A stretch of 64,000 nt of DNA from Pseudomonas syringae CC1557 (GTDB lineage: Bacteria > Pseudomonadota > Gammaproteobacteria > Pseudomonadales > Pseudomonadaceae): contig NZ_CP007014.1 of the NCBI RefSeq assembly GCF_000452705.1, positions 2,976,001 through 3,040,000 on the forward strand, written 5' to 3'. Each line of letters begins with the position of its first letter. The stretch's first letter is position 1. Positions 24,501-36,500 of the stretch are shown here, one piece after another. The translations under genes were made by a program, and so were the position numbers. The notes beneath the pieces were generated by a model. That model was not told the DNA's origin, made no database searches, and saw only the letters and a program-made list of their open reading frames with translations.

Positions 24501-27500
24501 GTCCGAGCCTTCGCCACCTTGCATCCGGCCCAGCAGCACGGTGCCGAACACTACGTCGTCACGCCCCGAGGCCTTGCTCAGCAGTTGCGCCCAGGCCAGG
24601 TGAACCAGGCTCGCGGCACTCACTCCCAGTTGACGGGCCTGGGCTCGCAAACGACGGCTGAGCTCCAAATCCACCGCCAGCCAGCTTTCTTCGATGTCAT
24701 GACCTTCACCCTGCACATCCTGCAAACCAAACGGCAGCGTCGCCTCGTCAACGTCACTCAACATGTCGCGGAAGAACGCCTCATGTTCCTCCTGACTCAT
24801 GCCCAGGCGGACCTGAGCGATATAATTGCGATATGGAACCGTCATGCCCAGTTCGGCACCCTGCCCCAGCAGGCAGGCCTGCATCTCGTAGCGCACTACT
24901 TCCAGCGTGGTATGGTCCATGACCAGATGATGGAACTGCAGCCAGCCCAGCCAGCGCTGGTTCGGCTCATCCCAGGCATTTACAAGACGCATCATCGGCG
25001 CCCGACGAATGTCCAGACGGTAGTGGCGGGCGTCGAAACGCTGGTGCAACTGTGTCGCGACGTCACCGCCTTGCGGGTCCGGGTCAAAGCTTTCACGCCT
25101 CAGCAACGCCTGACGCCAGACCACTTGCATCGGTTCGTCCAGTCCCTCCCAGACCAGTGCAGTGCGCAGAATGTCATGGCGCTGGATCACGAACTGCAAG
25201 GCGCGGACAAAGTCGTCGACATGCTCCTGGCTGTCGAAGGCGAACAGCGATTGCAGCAAATACGGATCTCCGCGCTCAGCGCTGAGGTGGTGATAGAGGA
25301 TGCCTTCCTGCAACGGCGACAGCGGGTAGATATCCTGCACATTGGCCACGCCGCCCGGCACGCTGGCGACCACCTTATCGATCTGTTCCTGAGTCAGGTC
25401 AGCCAGTGGCAGCAGGTCCGGGGTGATGTGTTCGCAGTGCTCGGAAATCAGATTGGCTGGCACCACGATTTCCGTGCCGCCGCCAACCGCCGCTGCCAGT
25501 GCCGCCAGCGTCGGCTGGCCGAACAGCACGCGCACATCCGAGCTCAAGCCCGACTGACGCATACGCCCGATCAGACTGACTGCGAGCAGCGAATGACCGC
25601 CCAGTTCGAAGAAGTTGTCGTGACGCCCGACCTGCTCGACGCCCAGCAGGTCTTGCCAGATAACCGCTATCTGCTCTTCGGTTTCGCCTTGCGGTGCTTC
25701 GTAGCCACGGCTGATCAGCGCGTCACTGTCCGGTGCTGGCAGTGCCTTGCGGTCCAGCTTGCCGTTCGACGTCAGTGGCATGGCCTCGATCAGCACATAA
25801 ATGGCCGGAACCATGTACTCCGGCAACTGTTGTTGCAGATGACCGCGCAGGGTTTCGATATCGACAGCACTGTGGTCGGCAGACTGCGTGTAATAAGCCA
25901 CCAGGCGTTTGTCGCCAGGTATGTCTTCGCGAGCGGTGACCACTGCTTCGTGGACTGCCGGGTGTTTGGCCAACGCGGCCTCGACTTCACCGATTTCGAT
26001 ACGCAAGCCGCGAATCTTCACCTGAAAGTCATTACGGCCCAGGTATTCCAGCGCGCCATTGGCCAACCAGCGACCCATGTCACCGGTTTTGTACAGACGT
26101 GTCTGCGGGTCGTCGGAAAACGGGTCGGCAATGAAGCGTTCGGCACTCAGTTCCGGCTGGTTCAGGTAACCCCGAGCTACGCCGATGCCGCCAATGTGCA
26201 GCTCACCGGCAACGCCCATGGGTTGCAGCTGGCCTTGGGCATCCAGTACGTGCATCTGAATATTGGCAATCGGACGGCCAATAGGCACGCTGTCGCCAGG
26301 ATCTGTCGGACGGCATTCCCAGGCGGTAACGTCGATGGCCGCTTCGGTCGGGCCATAAAGGTTGTGCAGTTCAACGCCCTTCAGCTGTTGCTCGAAGCGG
26401 CGCTGCAACGCACGCGGCAAGGCCTCGCCGCTGCACAGCACGCGGCGCAGTTGCGGGAAGTCGCGGGTCGAGCGGTGCTCCAGAAACACATCGAGCATCG
26501 AGGGCACAAAGTGCAGCAGGGTAATGCCCGCGTCACTCATCACTTGATCCAGGTAGTCCGGCTCCTGATGGCCACCGGGACGTGCCATGACCAGTTCGGC
26601 ACCGGCGAGCAGCGGCAGGAAAAACTCCCAGACCGAGACGTCGAAACCGAAGGGAGTCTTCTGCAGCACGCGATCCTGACTGTTCACTTCATAGGCGTCG
26701 CGCGCCCAGAGCAGGCGGTTGACCACGCCCAGGTGTTCGTTCATCACGCCTTTGGGCGTGCCGGTGGAACCCGAGGTGTAGAGCACGTAGGCCAGGTGAT
26801 TAGGCTGTAGGCCCAGCGCCTTGGCATCTGGGTTAACGGTCGGCTGCCTAGCCAGTTGCGCGCGGTCAGCATGGCCATCGAGCACCAGCATCGGAACGTT
26901 AAGGGCTGGCAGATCTGCAAGCAGATCGTGGCCGGTGAGCAACGCACGGGGTGCGCTGTCGCTGAGCATGTACGCTTGGCGAGCGCCAGGCAGGTCGGGG
27001 TCGATCGGCACGTAGGCTCCGCCGGCCTTGAGAATACCCAGCAGCGCCACGACCATTTCCGGGCCGCGACGCAGGCTGACCGCAACCCGCGTATCAGGCT
27101 CAACGCCAGTTCGATCAGGTGATGGGCGAGCTGGTTGGCCTGTTGATTGAGCTCGGCGTAAGTGAGCAATGGACCGCTGTCACCGCGTACGGCGCAGGCA
27201 TCCGGACGCTGGGCGGCCTGTTGTTCGATCAATTGGTGAATCAGGACATCGCGCGGATAAGGGTGGGCAGTGTCATTGAAGCCCGCCAGCAACAGCTCGC
27301 GCTCGTCATTAGGCAGTATCGACAGGCTGTTCAGCGCCGCTTGCGGCGTTTGCTCCAGGGCTTGCACCAGGTTGCGCAGTGCAACCTGCATGTACTCGCC
27401 GACGCGTGTGGCACTGATTTGCCTGACGGCCTGAATAGTGAGCGTGAAGTCATCACCCAGGTCATCGACGTTCAGGCACAACGGGTAATTGGTGCGTTCT

Positions 27501-30500
27501 TCGCCGCTGAGTACCGCAATGCCCTGCCAGGCCTGCATGGCCTGGTCGGACACACTGCCGACCCCGCTATGGCGATAGTTGAGCAGTGCGCTGAACAAGG
27601 GCGCCGGCGCGGCAACCCCGCTGCAACGCTGGGCCAACGCCAGTGAGGCATGCTCATGACCCAGCAAGGCCGTCAGGCGCTTATGCGTGGACTTGACCCC
27701 GTCACGTACGCCCTGCTCACCCACCGCAACCCGCAGCGGTAAGGTGTTGATGAACATCCCCAAGGCCCGCTCGGTACCTTCGCCACCTTGCATACGGCCC
27801 ATCAGCACGGTGCCGAACACCACATCCTGCTTGTTTGAAACCTTGCCCAACACTTGAGCCCAGGCCAGATGCACCAGGCTCGCGGCACTCACCCCTTGTT
27901 GGCGGGCCTGAGCACGCAGGCGCAGGCTCATTTGAGGGTCCAGCGCCAGGCTGGCTTCCTCGATGTCACGACCGTCACCCTGCACATCCTGCAAACCGAA
28001 CGGCAGCGTCGGCTCGTCGATGTCGCCGAGCATGTCGCGGAAGAACGCTTCGTGATCGGCCTGGCTGACACCCAGGCGTGCCTGGGCCACATAGTTGCGA
28101 TAAGGCACAGGTACCGACGCTGTAAGGCTGTCTGCCTCGCCAGCCAGCCAGGCCTGCATTTCATGCTTCACCACTTCCAGCGCCACGTGGTCCAGCGCCA
28201 TGTGGTGGAACAACAGCAACGCGCAGATGCGCTGGTTGAGCGGATCTTCGGCATAGGCCACACGCATCAGCGGTGCCTGGCCGACGTCCAGCCGGAAATG
28301 ACGCGGATCAAAGCGGCTGTGCAGTTGCACATTGATATCGCCGTCTGCCGGATCAAGTTCAAGCGCGTCAAGGTGCAAGCGGGCCTGACGCCAGACCACT
28401 TGCACCGGTGAGTCCAGACCGTCCCATACCACGCTGGTGCGCAGAATGTCGTGGCGATCAATGACCGCCTGCAAGGCCTGGACGAAGGCCTTCAGACGCT
28501 CGCCGTCAGCAAAGGCGAACTGCGTCTGCAACACATAGGGATCGCCTATTTCGGCGGCCAGATGGTGATAAAGAATGCCTGTCTGCAACGGCGCCAGTGC
28601 GTAGATGTCCTGCACATTGGCTATGCCGCCCGGCACGGTTGTTACGACTTGATCAATCTGCGCCTGAGTCAAGTCGGCCAGTGGCAGCAGTTCAGGCGTA
28701 ATGCGTTGGCAATCCTCGGTGATCAGGTTGGCAGGCACCACAAGCTCGGTGCCACCGCCCACGGCGGCGGCCAGTGCCGCCAGGGTGGGCTGGCTGAACA
28801 GCACGCGCACGTCGGCGCTCAGGCCCAACTGACGCATACGCCCGGTCAGGCTGACGGCCAGCAGCGAATGACCGCCCAGTTCGAAGAAGTTGTCGTGACG
28901 CCCGACCTGCTCGACGCCCAGCAGGTCTTGCCAGATAACCGCTATCTGCTCTTCGGTTTCGCCTTGCGGTGCTTCGTAGCCACGGCTGATCAGCGCGTCA
29001 CTGTCCGGTGCTGGCAGTGCCTTGCGGTCCAGCTTGCCGTTCGACGTCAGTGGCATGGCCTCGATCAGCACATAAATGGCCGGAACCATGTACTCCGGCA
29101 ATTGTTGTTGCAGGTGACCGCGCAGGGTTTCGATATCGACAGCACTGTGGTCGGCAGACTGCGTGTAATAAGCCACCAGGCGTTTGTCGCCAGGTATGTC
29201 TTCGCGAGCGGTGACCACTGCTTCGTGGACTGCCGGGTGTTTGGCCAACGCGGCCTCGATTTCACCGATTTCGATGCGCAAACCGCGAATCTTCACCTGA
29301 AAGTCATTACGGCCCAAGTATTCCAGCGCGCCATTGGCCAGCCAGCGACCCATGTCACCGGTTTTGTACAGGCGTGCCTGCGGGTCGTCGGAAAACGGGT
29401 CGGCGATGAAGCGTTCAGCACTCAGTTCCGGCTGGTTCAGGTAACCCCGCGCCACGCCGATACCGCCGATGTGCAATTCACCGGCCACGCCTATGGGTTG
29501 CAGCTGGCCTTGGGCATCCAGTACGTGCATCTGAATATTGGCAATCGGACGGCCAATAGGCACGCTGTCGCCAGGATCTGTCGGACGGCATTCCCAGGCG
29601 GTAACGTCGATGGCCGCTTCGGTCGGGCCATAAAGGTTGTGCAGTTCAACGCCCTTCAGCTGTTGCTCGAAGCGGCGCTGCAACGCACGCGGCAAGGCCT
29701 CGCCGCTGCACAGCACGCGGCGCAGTTGCGGGAAGTCGCGGTTCGAACGGTGCTCCAGAAACACATCGAGCATCGAGGGCACAAAGTGCAGCAGGGTAAT
29801 GCCCGCGTCACTCATCACCTGATCCAGGTAGTCCGGCTCCTGATGGCCACCGGGACGTGCCATGACCAGCTCAGCCCCGGCCAACAGTGGCAGGAAAAAC
29901 TCCCAGACCGAGACGTCGAAACCGAAGGGAGTCTTCTGCAGCACGCGATCCTGACTGTTCACTTCATAGGCGTCGCGCGCCCAGAGCAGGCGGTTGACCA
30001 CGCCCAGGTGTTCGTTCATCACGCCTTTGGGCGTGCCGGTGGAACCCGAGGTGTAGAGCACGTAGGCCAGGTGATTAGGCTGTAGGCCCAGCGCCTTGGC
30101 ATCTGGGTTAACGGCCGGCTGCCTAGCCAGTTGCGCGCGGTCATCATGGCCATCGAGCACCAGCATCGGAACGTTAAGGGCTGGCAGATCTGCAAGCAGA
30201 TCGTGGCCGGTGAGCAACGCACGGGGTGCGCTGTCGCTGAGCATGTACGCTTGGCGAGCGCCAGGCAGGTCGGGGTCGATCGGCACGTAGGCTCCGCCGG
30301 CCTTGAGAATACCCAGCAGCGCCACGACCATTTCCGGGCCGCGACGCAGGCTGACCGCAACCCGCGTATCAGGCTCAACGCCCAGTTCGATCAGGTGATG
30401 GGCGAGCTGGTTGGCCTGTTGATTGAGCTCGGCGTAAGTGAGCAATGGACCGCTGTCACCGCGTACGGCGCAGGCATCCGGACGCTGGGCGGCCTGTTGC

Positions 30501-33500
30501 TCGATCAGTTGGTGAATCAGGACATCGCGCGGATAAGGGTGGGCAGTGTCATTGAAGCCCGCCAGCAACAGCTCGCGCTCGTCATTCGGCAGTATCGACA
30601 GGCTGTTCAGCGCCGCCTGCGGCGTATGTTCCAGCGCTTCCACGAGGCTACGCAGCGCAACTTGCATGTACTCGCCGATGCGCGTGGCACTGATTTGCCT
30701 GACGGCCTGAATAGTGAGCGTGAAGTCATCGCCCAGGTCATCGACGTTCAGGCACAGCGGATAGTTGGTCCGTTCCTCCATGCTCAGGGTCTGAATGCCC
30801 TGCCAGGCTGACACTGTGTCGGTCGAGGCCGCACTGCCGTTACTGTGGCGGTAGTTGAGCAAGGTGCTGAACAGCGGCAGCGAACTCGGTACGCCGCTGC
30901 AGCGCTGGGCCAGCGACAGCGAAGCATGCTCATGCCCCAGCAGGGCCGACAGGCGCTGGTGAGTAAGCTTGACCGCCGCCAGAGCACTCTGGCGGCCGAC
31001 GCTGATGCGCAGCGGCAAGGTGTTGATGAACATTCCCAGCGCCCGGTCGGAACCGTTGCCGCCCTGCATCCGGCCCATCAGTACAGTACCGAACACCACT
31101 TCTTCACGGCCCGAGACCCGGCCTGCCACCTGAGCCCATGCCAGATGCGCCAGGCTGGCAGCACTAACCCCCAACTGCCGCGCAATGCTGCGTATACGGC
31201 TGCTCAACTGGCTGTCGAGCACCTGATGTACTTCCTCGATACCACTGCCATCGCCCTGCACGTCTTGTATGCCGTAAGCCAGGGTCGGTTCGTCGATGTC
31301 ACCGAGCATGTCGCGGAAAAACGCTTCGTGCTCGGCCTGGCTGATACCCAGACGCGCCTGTGCCACATGGTTGCGATAAGGCACGGGGGCCGGTAATTGT
31401 TCGATCTGACCCTGCAGGCTGGCCTGCATTTCCTCCACTACCACTTCCAGCGAGGTGTGATCCAGCGCCAGATGGTGGAACAGCAACATGCCGATCAGAC
31501 GCTGGTTGGGGATGTCCTCGGCATAGGCGATGCGCATCAACGGCGCCTGGCCAATGTCCAGGCGATAGTGACGCGGGTCAAAACGCTCGCGCAGTCGTGT
31601 AAGCACGTCACCGTCGAGCGGATCGATGGTCACCTCTTCCAGGCTCAGTTTCGCGTTGCGCCAGACCACCTGTACCGGCTTCTCAAGCCCTTCCCAGACC
31701 ACGCCGGTGCGCAGGATATCGTGGCGTTCGACCACGTTCTGCAAGGCCGAGGCAAAACCGGCCAGACACTCGCGATCATCGAACGCGAAGAGCATCTGCA
31801 AGACATAGGGATCACCTTCATCCGCGGCCAGATGGTGATAGAGAATGCCTTCCTGCAAGGGGGCCAGGGCGTAGATGTCCTGAATATTGGCCAGGCCGCC
31901 GGGTACGCTGGCGACGACCCGATCAATCGCTGCCTGGTCCAGTTCGGCCAGCGGCAGCATGTCCGGGGTAATACGCTCGCAGCCCGGCACAATCAGGTTA
32001 TCCGGCACCTGTACTTCGGTGTACCCGCCCACCGCCGCAGCAAGGGCGGCAAGGGTCGGCTGGCTGAACAGCACCCGCACATCAGCCGACAGGTCGATCT
32101 GGCGCATGCGCTCGATCAGTTTGACGGCCAGCAACGAATGCCCGCCCAACTCGAAGAAATGATCGTGGCGGCCAACCTGTGGCACTTGCAGCAGAGACTG
32201 CCAGATCTGTGCGATGGCGATCTCGACATCGCCCTCGGGCGGCGTGTATTCACGCATTGCCAGTGCCTGCGCATCCGGTGCGGGCAACGCTTTTTGGTCG
32301 AGCTTGCCGTTGGCGGTCAGCGGGAAACTGTCCAGCGCCACAAAAGCACTGGGCACCATGTAGTCGGTCAGGGACAGCAGCAGCCGCGCACGCAAGTCAG
32401 CCGCCACGATCTCGTGGCCCGGCGCGGCGATCACATAGGCCACCAGGCGCTTGTCACCTGGTTGATCTTCGCGGACCAGCACCAGCGCTTCGCGGACCGT
32501 GTCGCACGCGGCCAGCGCTGCCTGGATTTCTCCCAGTTCGATACGGAAACCACGGATCTTGACCGATTTCTCCCAGTTCGATACGGAAACCACGGATCTT
32601 GACCTGATCGTCATTGCGGCCCAGGTAATCGAGACTGCCATCATCCATCCAGCGACCCAGGTCGCCGGTTCGGTACAGGCGCGCCTGAGGATCCTTGCTG
32701 AACGGATTCGCCAGGAAACGCTCGGCTGTCAATGCTTCACGGTTCAAGTAGCCCCGCGCGACACCCGCGCCGCCGACAAACAACTCGCCGACAACACCCA
32801 CCGGCACCGGCTCGCGGCGTGCGTCGAGGACATACAACTGCAAATCGGGAATGCGCACACCGATAGGGCTCACGCCCGCACGCTGCGCATCTGCCGCCAC
32901 CAGGGGGTGATAGGTCACATGCACCGTGGTTTCGGTGATGCCATACATGTTCACCAGCTGTGTACCAGCGTTGATCACCCTGGCGTACCACGGCTTGAGC
33001 ATCCCGGTGTCCAGTGCTTCGCCGCCAAAAATCACTTGGCGCAAGGAGTGTCGTTGATCGCTCTCGCCCTGGGCGTTGAGCAACTGGCGGAAGGCGCTCG
33101 GGGTCTGGTTGAGCACCGTCACTTCGGCGCTGCACAACAGCGCATAGCAGTCTTGCGGGGAGCGGCTGACCAGCTGCGGCACGATCAGCAAACGCCCGCC
33201 GTGCGACAGCGCGCCCCAGATTTCCCAGACTGAGAAGTCGAAGGCGAACGAATGGAACAGCGCCCAGACATCCTGTTCATTGAAACCGAACCAGTCCTGG
33301 GTGGCCGAGAACAGCCGCGCAACGTTGCGATGCTCGACCATCACACCTTTGGGCAGACCGGTGGAGCCGGAGGTGTAGATGACATAAGCCAGGTGGTGCG
33401 AACCAAGCCCGGTCAATCGTGGGTTGCTACCCGGTTGGGCCTGCAACGCCGGACTGTGCAAATCCACGCGTGGGCCGTCGAACGTGCCCAGCAGCGCCAG

Positions 33501-36500
33501 CCCCGCAGCATCGGCCAGTACCGCCATCGGGGCGCTGTCCTGCAACTGATAGGCAATACGCTCGGCCGGATAGGCCGGGTCAATCGGCACGTAACCCGCA
33601 CCGGACTTGAGAACTCCGAGCAGACCGACAATCATTTCCAGGCTGCGCTCGACACAGATTGCTACCCGGTCATCCGGCTGCACGCCCAGGCCCAGCAGGT
33701 AATGGGCTACCTGATTGGCGCGGGTATTCAGCTCGGCATAGGTCAGGGTGCGGTCTTCATAATGCAGGGCCACGGCATCCGGCTGCGCCACCACCCAGGC
33801 TTCGAAGGTACGATGAATCAGTGCGTCGTCGGCCTGCAGGGCATGCGGGGTATTCCAGCTTTCCAGCAGTTGCTGGCGCTCTATCGCGGGCAGGATATTC
33901 AGCGCTCCCAGCGCAGCGTCCGGGGTCTGCTCCAGTGCTTGCACCAGGTTTTCCAGCACACAGTGCATGTAGGTACACACACGTTTGGCGCCGATCTGCC
34001 CTTCGGCCATGATGGTCAGGGCGAAACCTTCGCCCTGGTCATCCACGCACAGGGTCAGCGGGTAGTTGGTGCGCTCTTCGCCGTGCAGCGCCTGAATGCC
34101 TTCCCACGCGACCAGCGCCTGGTCGCTTGCGGCGACATCACCGGTATGGCGGAAGTTGAGCAGCGAGCTGAACAATGGCGTCGAAGTGGGTACCCCACTG
34201 CAACGTTGGGCCAGTACCAGCGAGGCATGTTCATGGGCCAGCAGGCCGCTGAGGCTTGCGTGGGTAGCTTTCAGACCGCTGCGCACGCCCTGCTCGCCAA
34301 GCGTGACACGCAGCGGCAAGGTATTGATGAACATTCCCAGCGCCCGATCGGACCCGGCGCCGCCTTGCAGGCGACCAAGCAACACGGTGCCGAACACCAC
34401 ATCCTCTTTGCCTGACACCGCGCCCAGCACGCGGGCCCAGGCCAGGTGATACAGGCTGGCAGAGCTTACCCCGAGCTGGCGAGCCTGCACGCGCAGGCGT
34501 CGACTCAGGTCCACGTCGACCAACAGGCGCACTTCCTCGATACCGCTTCCGTCGCCCTGCACGTCCTGCAGGCCGAACGGCAGCGTCGGCTCATCAATGT
34601 CACCGAGCATGTCGTGGAAAAACACCTCGTGCTCTTCACGGCTGACGCCGAGCATGGCTTGCGCCACGTAGTTGCGATAAGGCACGGACGGCGGCAGCGA
34701 GGCTTGCTGACCCAGCATATACGCCTCGATTTCGCTGCTCAGAATACGCAGTGAGGTGGCATCGTCCACCAGGTGATGGAAGCGCAGCATGCCCAGCCAG
34801 CGGTCGTTCTCCGCGTCATGTGCATAACCGATGCGTAACATTGGCGCCTGACGGATGTCCAGACGCGTGTGACGAGGGTTCAGGCGCTTGATCAGTTGTT
34901 CGGTGATGTCGCCATCGGCCGGGTCCAGCACCTGTTCATCCAGGCCCAGGGTCGCTTCACGCCAGACCACCTGGTCGTTCTCCGCGTCATGTGCATAACC
35001 GATGCGTAACATTGGCGCCTGACGGATGTCCAGACGCGTGTGACGAGGGTTCAGGCGCTTGATCAGTTGTTCGGTGATGTCGCCATCGGCCGGGTCCAGC
35101 ACCTGTTCATCCAGGCCCAGGGTCGCTTCACGCCAGACCACCTGGACGGGGGCGTCCAGACGCTCCCAAACGTAGATGTCCTGCACGTTGGCCAGACCGC
35201 CGGGCACGCTGGACACCACACGGTCGATGTCGTCCTGGCTCAGCGACACCAATGGCAGCATGTCCGGGGTGATCCGCTCACAGCCGACGGGAATAAGGTT
35301 GGCGGGTACTTCTACCGCACCTTTGCCGCCCACCGCCGCCGCCAGGGCAGACAGGGTCGGCTGGGTGAACAGCACACGCACGTCGGCAACCAGATCGATC
35401 TGGCGCATGCGCTCGATCAGTTTAACGGCCAGCAGCGAATGGCCGCCCAGTTCGAAGAAGTGGTCATGCCGGCCGACCTGCTCCAGTTGCAGCAGGTCTT
35501 GCCAGATCCGGGCAATGGCCATCTCGGTGTCGCCTTCGGGCGCTTCATAGCCACGACTGGCCACCGCCGAACGGTCGGGCACCGGCAAAGCCTTGCGGTC
35601 GAGCTTGCCGTTGGCCGTCAGCGGGAAACTTTCCAGACTGACAAAGGCGCTTGGCAGCATGTACTCGGCAAGCGAAAGACGCAGTTGCTCGCGCAATCGG
35701 GTAGCGTCCGGTTCCAGCTCCGTGCTGCCGATGACATAGGCCACAAGGCGCTTGTCGCCGGGCTCGTCCTCACGCACCAGCACCCGCGCATCCTTTACAC
35801 CGTCGCACGTGGCGAGTTGCGCTTCGATCTCGCCCAACTCAATGCGGAAGCCGCGAATCTTGACCTGTTCGTCGTTACGGCCCAGGTATTCCAGGCTGCC
35901 ATCGGCCAGCCAGCGTCCCAGGTCGCCGGTACGATACAGACGCGCACCTGGTGCTGTACTGAACGGGTTATCGAGGAAACGCTCGGCCGTCAGTGCTTCA
36001 CGGTTAAGGTAGCCCCGGGCAACACCGGCACCGCCCACGTACAGCTCGCCGATCACACCTACCGGCACCGGTTCGCCATAGGCGTCGAGCAGATAAAGCT
36101 GCAGGTCCGGGATGCGTTTGCCAATCGGGCTGGCACCGACGCGTTGGGCGTCTTCAGGCTGCAACGGGTAATAGGTCACATGCACGGTGGTTTCGGTAAT
36201 GCCGTACATGTTCACCAGTTGCGTGCCGGCATTCACGTTGCGGGCGTACCACGGCTTGAGCAGCGCCGTTTCCAGTGCTTCACCACCGAGAATTACCTGG
36301 CGTAAAGAATGCGCCTGCCCGTTCTCGCCCTGTGCAGCGATCAGTTGGCGGAATGCACTCGGCGTCTGGTTGAGCACCGTCACTCCAGCGCTGCACAACA
36401 GGTCGTAGCAGTCTTCGGGCGAGCGGCTGACCAGTTGCGGGACGATCAACAGGCGTCCGCCGTGCAGCAATGCGCCCCATATTTCCCAGACCGAGAAGTC

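Larger units (their letters stand above)
32040..35339 (-). other. SypC module 5 (C-A-T, Thr, likely lactone-forming allo-Thr)
   Basis: The condensation domain has [11 protein letters not shown] but its N-terminal motif region is missing and replaced by a repeated block. The A4 motif is at about 33211-33245, code D-F-W-N-I-G-M-V-H (Thr). By position it corresponds to allo-Thr15 of syringopeptin, whose hydroxyl closes the ring. T core at about 32125-32160. Confidence 0.83.

Noticed and set aside
21594..26810. Plus-strand open frames of 869 and 798 codons
   Set aside because: They are antisense shadows of modules 7-9. Near-copies of the same text recur opposite other modules (for example at 28451-30085), so they follow the NRPS repeats and not a gene.
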